DNA of 11,920 nucleotides from NCBI GenBank assembly GCA_944325475.1, contig CALVAF010000027.1, forward strand, positions 1 to 11,920, in the 5' to 3' direction. The notes below the pieces were generated by a model. It was not told the origin of the DNA and searched no databases. It saw only the letters and a program-made list of their open reading frames with translations. The position numbers and the translations under genes were made by a program. Source of the DNA: an uncultured Helicobacter sp. (lineage in GTDB: Bacteria; Campylobacterota; Campylobacteria; Campylobacterales; Helicobacteraceae). Positions 7,282 to 11,920 of the stretch are shown piece after piece. Numbering within the stretch: position 1 is the stretch's first letter; every line of letters starts with the position of its first letter.

Positions 7282-7302
7282 TTCCTTTTTTAAGTTATTG
7301 TA
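7282..7302 (-). promoter_or_regulatory. msrA ribosome binding site and candidate -10 box
   Basis: On the minus strand AGGAA (7282-7286) lies 4 nt before the msrA ATG, and TACAAT (7297-7302) lies where a -10 box would give a leader of about 13 nt. No clear -35 is seen. The RBS is well supported, the -10 less so. Confidence 0.45.
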
Positions 7303-7369
7303 TAATAATTTTTCACAATTTACAAAAATTAATTATCAAAAATATAGAAAATAAAAAATCCACTAAAAA

Positions 7370-7471
7370 TTACTCCCCCAACTTCAAATAATCACACCAC
7401 TTAAAAACCAAAAGATTCTCAATTAACTTCCCACCAAAAACCCCTCCAAAGCCAAATCCCAAAACTTCCAT
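7370..7471 (-). CDS. possible 33-residue small protein or coding remnant upstream of msrA
   Basis: On the minus strand an ATG at 7469-7471 opens 33 codons ending in TAA at 7370-7372. The peptide has a glycine/hydrophobic first half (MEVLGFGFGGVFGGK) and a second half with LIENLLVF and KWCDYLKLGE. It spans most of the segment where the plus strand is nearly free of G, a composition bias that would suit a minus-strand gene. Against it, no good Shine-Dalgarno precedes the ATG and I recognise no homologue. It could be a membrane-active small protein, the remnant of a larger gene, or chance. It would lie on the same strand as msrA, about 90 bp upstream. Confidence 0.22.
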   Translation of the reverse strand: MEVLGFGFGGVFGGKLIENLLVFKWCDYLKLGE

Positions 7472-7480
7472 TACCCAATC

Positions 7481-7510
7481 TTTTTTAGTTTATACTAAAA
7501 AAATTTTAGT
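7481..7510. promoter_or_regulatory. inverted repeat plus third half-site upstream of the clpB promoter
   Basis: TTTTTTAGT (7481-7489) and ACTAAAAAA (7494-7502) form a perfect 9-bp palindrome around TTAT, and a further TTTTAGT follows at 7504-7510. The three half-sites are 10-11 bp apart, one helical turn, as in many operators. The regulator is unknown. The A/T-richness of the arms makes chance a real alternative. Confidence 0.4.
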
Positions 7511-7527
7511 ATTTTAATATTATAAAA

Positions 7528-7548
7528 CTTGACAATAATTGACTAAAG
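7528..7548 (+). promoter_or_regulatory. HAIR-like element (candidate HspR operator) over the clpB promoter
   Basis: CTTGACA-N7-ACTAAAG matches the HspR-associated inverted repeat CTTGAGT-N7-ACTCAAG at 11 of 14 defined bases with exactly the 7-bp spacer. It covers the -35 and most of the promoter spacer of clpB, the right place for a repressor. HspR controls heat-shock genes in Helicobacter and Campylobacter, so clpB is a sensible target. Part of the left-arm match is shared with the -35 consensus TTGACA, which weakens the evidence. Confidence 0.45.
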
Positions 7549-7557
7549 TTATATAAT
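7529..7557 (+). promoter_or_regulatory. sigma70-type promoter of clpB with consensus -35 and -10
   Basis: TTGACA (7529-7534) and TATAAT (7552-7557) are both exact consensus hexamers separated by 17 bp. The expected start near 7564 leaves a leader of about 25 nt, and AGGAG (7577-7581) lies 7 nt before the clpB ATG. So strong a promoter at a chaperone gene implies that the gene is normally repressed. Confidence 0.85.
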
Positions 7558-7588
7558 GCCACTAAAATAAATTTCTAGGAGATTTGAG

Positions 7589-10162
7589 ATGAATATTTTA
7601 GAGAAACTCACCAACACCATGCAAGAAACACTCGAGCAAGGTGCATCTTTAGCCCTACATAACAAGAATCAAGAGATTGAACCCATCCATCTCTTTTGGG
7701 CGATGCTAACCAATACCAATTCGTTGCTTAATCAAGCGTTAAATCGCCTAAATGTCGATAAAACCGCTATCGAATTAGAAGCCAAAAGCCTTGCAAATAG
7801 CCTCCCTAAAAGCTCACAAGTTAGCAAAGAAACCCTTAAAATCTCACGCAATCTAAGTGAGGCTCTCAATCAAGCAGAGGGTTTAGCTACTCACAATGGG
7901 GATTCTTATATCGCCATTGACACCTTTATCCTTGCAAACCTAAACACCCAAGTCGCACAAAATCTCTTTAGCAAATACCTTGATCTTAGCGAACTTAGAA
8001 AAACTTTTGAAGCTATGCGCGGAGGGGCAAAGATTGATTCCCAAAGTGGAGATGAAAACCTTGAATCGCTTGAAAAATTTGGGGTGGATTTGACTAAAAA
8101 AGCCCTTGAAGGTAAGCTTGATCCTGTAATTGGCAGAGATGAGGAGATTAACCATATGATGCAAATCCTTATCCGTAAAACCAAAAACAACCCTATTTTG
8201 CTTGGCGAACCTGGTGTTGGGAAAACAGCAGTTGTGGAGGGATTAGCCCAAAGAATTATCAAAAAAGAAGTGCCAATCTCCCTACAAAATAAAAAAGTCA
8301 TCGCCCTTGATATGAGTGCGTTAATTGCGGGTGCGAAATACCGCGGAGAGTTTGAAGATAGGCTTAAAAAAGTCATCGATGAGGTGATTAAAGCCAACAA
8401 TATCATTCTTTTTATCGATGAGATTCACACGATTGTGGGGGCAGGAGCAAGTGAAGGCAGCATGGATGCAGCCAATATCTTAAAACCTGCATTAGCACGT
8501 GGAGAACTCCACACCATAGGGGCAACCACGCTCAAAGAATACCGCAAATATTTTGAAAAAGACGCAGCATTACAGAGACGATTCCAACCCGTAATGGTTA
8601 AGGAACCAAATGTCAATGAAGCCTTGCAAATCCTACGTGGAATCAAAGAAAGGCTTGAAGCCCACCATAATGTAACCATCACCGATAGTGCCTTAGTCGC
8701 TGCAGCCAAGCTATCAAACCGCTATATCACCGATAGATTCTTACCTGATAAAGCCATTGATCTTATCGATGAAGCAGCTGCGGAACTCAAAATGCAAATT
8801 GAATCAGAGCCCAGCGAACTAGCCAAAATCAAACGCGAAATCGAATCGCTACAAGTCGAAAAAGAAGCGCTTTTAATGGAAAAAAGTGACAAAAACAATG
8901 TGCGAATTAGCGAGATTGAAAAGGAACTAAGCGATAAAGATGAAAAGAAAAAATCACTTGAAGTGCAGTTTGAAAACGAAAAGCAAGTGTTTAATGAGAT
9001 TGCTAATATCAAAATCCAAATTGATTCTCTAAGGACAGAAAGTGCTCTAGCCAAGCGTAATAGCGATTTTAACAAAGCCGCTGAAATCGACTATGGCAGG
9101 ATTCCAGAACTCCAAAAAGCTCTCGAAGTGCAAAATCAAAAATGGGAAAAAATGCAAGAAGCAGGGACTTTGCTTAGAAATGCCGTATTGCCTGAATCCA
9201 TTGCAGCTGTTGTAAGTCGCTGGACGCAGATTCCTATCAAAAAAATGCTACAAGATGAGAAAGATAGGATTTTAGGAATCAAAGAGGAACTCCAAAAAGA
9301 CGTGGTGGGGCAGGACAAAGCCATTCATGCCATCGCAAGGGCAATTAAACGCAACAAAGCCGGACTTAGCGAGCTTAATCGCCCCATTGGAAGCTTTTTA
9401 TTCCTTGGACCAACGGGTGTTGGGAAAACCGAATCTGCCAAGACTTTAGCACGATTCCTCTTTGATAGCGAGAAAAATCTTATCCGCATTGATATGAGTG
9501 AATACATGGAAAAACACGCTGCTAGTCGCCTTGTAGGTGCGCCTCCGGGATATGTGGGTTATGAGGAGGGCGGACAACTCACAGAAGCGGTGCGTAGGAA
9601 ACCTTATAGCGTGGTGCTTTTTGATGAAATTGAAAAGGCGCACCCCGATGTGTTCAATATGCTTTTGCAAGTGCTTGATGATGGGCGTTTGACAGATAAT
9701 AAAGGCGTAACGATTGACTTTAGAAACACCATTATTATTTTAACTAGCAATATTGCTAGCGATAAAATTATGGAACTAAAAGATGAGGATACTAGGGAAA
9801 AAGCCGTTAAAGAAGCGCTTAAGGCGTATTTTAAGCCAGAATTTTTAAATAGACTTGATGATATTGTGATTTTCAATCCTCTAGGAATCACGCAAATCAC
9901 GCACATTGTGGATATTCTCTTTAAAAATATCCAAAAGAAAGTCGCTGAAAGAGATATTCACATCAATCTTGAATCAAGTGCCAAAGAATTTATCGCTAAA
10001 GTCGGCTTTGACCCTACTTTTGGGGCTAGACCACTTAAGAGGGCGTTGTATGAGGAGATTGAAGATAGACTAGCTGATTTAATTTTGCAAGGAGAAATCA
10101 AAGAGGGTAGTAAAGTAACTTTCTATGCTGAAAATGAAGAAATTAAGACCAAAATTTCCTAA
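7589..10162 (+). CDS. clpB: ClpB (Hsp100) ATP-dependent protein disaggregase
   Basis: Hexameric AAA+ unfoldase that pulls proteins out of heat-induced aggregates together with DnaK. The 857 residues match the full-length bacterial protein. In order: Clp N-domain (about 1-145); first ATPase domain with Walker A GEPGVGKT (206-213), pore tyrosine Y251 in KYRGEFE, Walker B ending at E278 and arginines 330-331; a lysine/glutamate-rich coiled-coil middle domain (about 400-525), which separates ClpB from ClpA and ClpC; second ATPase domain with Walker A GPTGVGKT (607-614), pore loop GYVGY (654-658), Walker B ending at E680, R755 in FLNRLDD and sensor-2 GARP (812-815). No IGF/IGL-type ClpP-binding loop was noticed, consistent with disaggregation rather than proteolysis. 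It is monocistronic, with its own strong promoter and a hairpin downstream. All catalytic residues are present. Confidence 0.98.
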   Translation: MNILEKLTNTMQETLEQGASLALHNKNQEIEPIHLFWAMLTNTNSLLNQALNRLNVDKTAIELEAKSLANSLPKSSQVSKETLKISRNLSEALNQAEGLATHNGDSYIAIDTFILANLNTQVAQNLFSKYLDLSELRKTFEAMRGGAKIDSQSGDENLESLEKFGVDLTKKALEGKLDPVIGRDEEINHMMQILIRKTKNNPILLGEPGVGKTAVVEGLAQRIIKKEVPISLQNKKVIALDMSALIAGAKYRGEFEDRLKKVIDEVIKANNIILFIDEIHTIVGAGASEGSMDAANILKPALARGELHTIGATTLKEYRKYFEKDAALQRRFQPVMVKEPNVNEALQILRGIKERLEAHHNVTITDSALVAAAKLSNRYITDRFLPDKAIDLIDEAAAELKMQIESEPSELAKIKREIESLQVEKEALLMEKSDKNNVRISEIEKELSDKDEKKKSLEVQFENEKQVFNEIANIKIQIDSLRTESALAKRNSDFNKAAEIDYGRIPELQKALEVQNQKWEKMQEAGTLLRNAVLPESIAAVVSRWTQIPIKKMLQDEKDRILGIKEELQKDVVGQDKAIHAIARAIKRNKAGLSELNRPIGSFLFLGPTGVGKTESAKTLARFLFDSEKNLIRIDMSEYMEKHAASRLVGAPPGYVGYEEGGQLTEAVRRKPYSVVLFDEIEKAHPDVFNMLLQVLDDGRLTDNKGVTIDFRNTIIILTSNIASDKIMELKDEDTREKAVKEALKAYFKPEFLNRLDDIVIFNPLGITQITHIVDILFKNIQKKVAERDIHINLESSAKEFIAKVGFDPTFGARPLKRALYEEIEDRLADLILQGEIKEGSKVTFYAENEEIKTKIS

Positions 10163-10184
10163 AAACTTGCAAACTTAAGCCCAC

Positions 10185-10222
10185 AAATGCCTACCAATCC
10201 TCAAAAGGTAAGGTAGGCGTTT
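10185..10222 (+). terminator. hairpin downstream of clpB, probable terminator
   Basis: AAATGCCTACC (10185-10195) pairs with GGTAGGCGTTT (10212-10222) in an 11-bp stem with one G-T pair and a 16-nt loop. The loop can itself form a short CCT/AGG stem. It starts 22 bp after the clpB stop. Only three T end the arm, followed by ATAAATG, so it is not a classic strong intrinsic terminator, but it is the only good candidate before pyrD. Confidence 0.6.
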
Positions 10223-10352
10223 ATAAATGCCGATACAACCTAACATATTTTCAGTTTTATAAAATCACTCCATTGACACTTTTTATCTCTACAAATTTAA
10301 CTCAAATCATTGGTGATGTCCTCAAAAGTTTAAAATTTTCTTTAAATAAAAA

Positions 10353-10361
10353 TGCTACAAT
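10353..10361 (+). promoter_or_regulatory. candidate extended -10 promoter of pyrD
   Basis: TGCTACAAT is an extended -10 element (TGn followed by a hexamer one base from consensus) about 33 bp before the pyrD ATG, within alternating A/T runs typical of epsilonproteobacterial promoters. No -35 is recognisable. The expected start is near 10368. Confidence 0.5.
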
Positions 10362-10382
10362 TCCAATAATTATTTTTTATGC

Positions 10383-10388
10383 AGAAGG
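10383..10388 (+). promoter_or_regulatory. Shine-Dalgarno deciding the pyrD start
   Basis: AGAAGG lies 5 nt before the ATG at 10394-10396 and only 2 nt before the adjacent ATG at 10391. It would fall inside the coding sequence if the upstream ATG at 10379 were used, so that longer start is unlikely. Confidence 0.7.
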
Positions 10389-10393
10389 TTATG

Positions 10394-11449
10394 ATGTTTA
10401 GCTACCAATCCATTCGTCCTTATTTGTTTAAAAGCGACCCAGAAAAGACACATTCTATCATTGAATCCCTAGCTAAAATCGCCCCAAAGATTCCAGCAAT
10501 CTTACCTCTACTCTCTAAAAAAACCTGTATTCAAAACCCCATTTTAGCCCAAAAAATCGATGGTATGTGCTTTTATAATCCAATTGGTTTAGCTGCAGGA
10601 TTTGATAAAAATGCCATGATGATTCCGCTGCTTTGTGCGCTTGGATTCTCGCATTTAGAGCTTGGTGCAGCCACCCCAAACCCCCAAAGTGGCAATGAAA
10701 AACCACGTCTTTGGCGGCATATCCAAGAAGAATCAATCCAAAATGCAATGGGGTTTAATAATGATGGTGCTGTGGCGATTGCAAGCCATTTAAATAAGCT
10801 TTATCCTTACTCCATTCCACTTGGAATGAATATTGGCAAAAACAAAATGACCCCACAAGAAAAAGCCCTTGAGGATTATCTCTCTTTAGCAAGGAGTTTT
10901 GAGAATTGCACAGATTATCTAAGCGTGAATATCAGCTCGCCAAATACTCCAAATTTAAGAGATTTACAAAATGAAGTCTTTATCAAAGAGCTTTTTTTAA
11001 GACTTTGTGAAATCTATGCCAAGCCCATTTACCTAAAAATCTCCCCAGATTTAGAGATTGATTCTATCTTAAACCTTATTGAAGTAGCTATCCAAAATGG
11101 TGCAAAAGGAATCATTGCTACCAACACCACACTCGATTATTCACTCATACCAAACCCCAAAGAAAAGGGCGGTTTAAGCGGCAAAGTCCTCACCCAAAAA
11201 AGCAAAGAGATTCTAAGACAAATTGCTAAGGTCTATGCGGGAAAAACAACACTTATTAGCGTAGGAGGAATTGCAAATGCACAAGAAGCTTTTGAGCGAA
11301 TCATACTTGGTGCAAACCTCGTGCAAATCTACTCTGCTTTGATTTTTGAAGGACCCATGCTGGTTAAAAGAATCAACGAAGAGTTAGTAACAATTCTTGA
11401 ATCTCGTGGGTTTTTAAATATCCAAGACGCAATTGGTAGCAGTCTATGA
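10394..11449 (+). CDS. pyrD: dihydroorotate dehydrogenase (quinone), class 2
   Basis: Oxidises dihydroorotate to orotate with FMN and passes electrons to membrane quinone, step four of pyrimidine synthesis. The 351 residues, counted from the ATG with a proper SD, align with the E. coli start 'M..PFVRKALFQLDPERAH' through 'RPYLFKSDPEKTH' (8-20), the membrane-associating N-terminal helix of class 2 enzymes. Then come AAGFDKN (67-73, FMN lysine K72), ELGAATPNPQSGNEKPR (89-105), MGFNNDG (119-125), NISSPNTPNLRDLQ (179-192) with S182 at the class 2 catalytic-serine position, KISPDL (215-220), ATNTT (242-246), SGKVLTQKS (262-270) and ISVGGI (288-293). An in-frame ATG at 10379 would add five residues but lacks an SD. 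The stop overlaps the next start codon as ATGA, so the protease gene is likely cotranscribed. Confidence 0.96.
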   Translation: MFSYQSIRPYLFKSDPEKTHSIIESLAKIAPKIPAILPLLSKKTCIQNPILAQKIDGMCFYNPIGLAAGFDKNAMMIPLLCALGFSHLELGAATPNPQSGNEKPRLWRHIQEESIQNAMGFNNDGAVAIASHLNKLYPYSIPLGMNIGKNKMTPQEKALEDYLSLARSFENCTDYLSVNISSPNTPNLRDLQNEVFIKELFLRLCEIYAKPIYLKISPDLEIDSILNLIEVAIQNGAKGIIATNTTLDYSLIPNPKEKGGLSGKVLTQKSKEILRQIAKVYAGKTTLISVGGIANAQEAFERIILGANLVQIYSALIFEGPMLVKRINEELVTILESRGFLNIQDAIGSSL

Positions 11450-11920
11450 AAATTTATAAATTTTTAATTTTATTTGCTTGTTTGATAGGAGTTTTAATGG
11501 CGCAAAATTCAGTTCTTCCAAAACACCACAAAGCCGTGCTTGAAAATGGCTTAGAAGTGTATATTATCCCACTTAAAAATCAAACCAATGTGATTACAAC
11601 AGACATTTTTTACAAAGTCGGCAGTCGCAATGAAACTATGGGAAAAAGCGGAATCGCCCATATGCTAGAGCATTTAAACTTCAAATCCACCAAAAATCTA
11701 AAAGCTGGGGAGTTTGATAAAATCACCAAAAGCTTTGGCGGTAGCTCAAATGCCTCTACCGGCTTTGATTACACGCATTATTATATCAAATCAAGCACCC
11801 AAAACCTAAGCAAAAGCCTCGAGCTTTTTGCTGAGCTTATGCAAAATCTCAATCTTAATGATGAGGAATTCCAACCCGAACGTAATGTAGTTGCCGAAGA
11901 GCGATTGTGGCGGACAGATA
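11446..11920 (+). CDS. secreted M16-family zinc protease, N-terminal part (runs off window)
   Basis: The frame opens with the ATG overlapping the pyrD stop and stays open for 158 codons to the window end. Residues 1-19 form a signal peptide (basic MKIYK, hydrophobic core, cleavage expected after LMA), so it acts in the periplasm or outside the cell. 'VLENGLEVYIIP' (31-42) and 'DIFYKVGSRNE' (53-63) are typical of the first M16 strand pair. The inverted zinc motif HMLEH (72-76) gives ligands H72 and H76 and base E75, and EE at 151-152 in 'NVVAEERLW' lies about 75 residues on, where the third ligand sits. These are the features of active PqqL/PqqE-like processing peptidases. I recall the same pyrD neighbour in H. 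pylori (HP1012). The C-terminal half is not visible. Confidence 0.93.
   Translation, partial: MKIYKFLILFACLIGVLMAQNSVLPKHHKAVLENGLEVYIIPLKNQTNVITTDIFYKVGSRNETMGKSGIAHMLEHLNFKSTKNLKAGEFDKITKSFGGSSNASTGFDYTHYYIKSSTQNLSKSLELFAELMQNLNLNDEEFQPERNVVAEERLWRTD

Larger units (their letters stand above)
7278..7588. other. divergent msrA-clpB intergenic regulatory region
   Basis: A 311-bp AT-rich region between divergently transcribed stress genes, the longest non-coding stretch in the window. From the msrA side it holds an SD and possible -10 for msrA (7282-7302), an almost G-free plus-strand segment (about 7321-7480) that contains a 33-codon minus-strand ORF, an inverted repeat at 7481-7502, and the clpB promoter with a HAIR-like operator (7528-7557). 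No tRNA or known riboswitch was recognised. Confidence 0.85.

Noticed and set aside
7278..7588. CIRCE (HrcA operator) upstream of clpB
   Set aside because: Neither TTAGCACTC nor its partner GAGTGCTAA was found. The palindromes present have a different sequence.
7906..8406. 166-codon open frame antisense to clpB
   Set aside because: It lies wholly opposite a well-conserved AAA+ domain, has no recognisable motif or SD, and is explained by codon structure of the sense gene.
10273..10301. TTGACA at 10273-10278 as a -35 for a pyrD promoter
   Set aside because: There is no acceptable -10 hexamer 16-18 bp downstream, and it lies about 120 bp from the gene. The TGCTACAAT element near the gene is better.
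10379..10393. pyrD start at the first ATG (10379)
   Set aside because: No SD precedes it, while AGAAGG at 10383-10388 serves the ATG at 10394, which also matches the family N-terminus.

Overview
The window is AT-rich (by eye about 35-40% GC) bacterial chromosome with compact, often overlapping genes. Protein sequences and gene order suggest an epsilonproteobacterium, most likely a Helicobacter of the enterohepatic type (H. pullorum / H. canadensis-like). The strongest hint is pyrD followed by a secreted M16 protease, a pairing I recall from H. pylori (HP1011-HP1012). I cannot fix the species without a search. No mobile element, CRISPR array, tRNA or rRNA was seen.

Layout. 1-3177 (+): end of a yejBEF-type ABC peptide importer operon: last codons of yejB, yejE (permease), yejF (double ATPase), then a gene abutting yejF with no gap that encodes a membrane-anchored staphylococcal-nuclease-fold protein lacking the catalytic residues. 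3185-6621 (-): a convergent pair of tightly linked genes, terC (membrane metal-transport family) then polA (DNA polymerase I), meeting the SNase-like gene tail to tail with both stop codons inside one AT hairpin. 6783-7277 (-): msrA, a stand-alone methionine sulfoxide reductase. 7278-7588: a divergent regulatory region of 311 bp between msrA and clpB. It holds a consensus-perfect sigma70 promoter for clpB, a sequence resembling the HspR operator (HAIR) over that promoter, an inverted repeat and repeated ACTAAAA/TTTTAGT words, and an extremely G-poor stretch that reads as a 33-codon ORF on the minus strand. 7589-10162 (+): clpB disaggregase with a terminator-like hairpin after it. 10394-11920 (+): pyrD (class 2 dihydroorotate dehydrogenase) overlapping by 4 bp a secreted M16 zinc protease that runs off the window.

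How they fit together. The left third is nutrient (peptide) uptake. The centre pairs DNA repair/replication (polA) with a membrane metal transporter. The msrA-clpB divergon is protein-quality control (repair of oxidised methionine and disaggregation), plausibly sharing heat or oxidative stress regulation. The right end is pyrimidine synthesis coupled to an exported protease. Most genes are ordinary housekeeping. The points most worth checking are the catalytically dead SNase-fold protein in the peptide importer operon, the HAIR-like operator at clpB, the G7 tract in the polA linker, and the skewed small-ORF region upstream of msrA.
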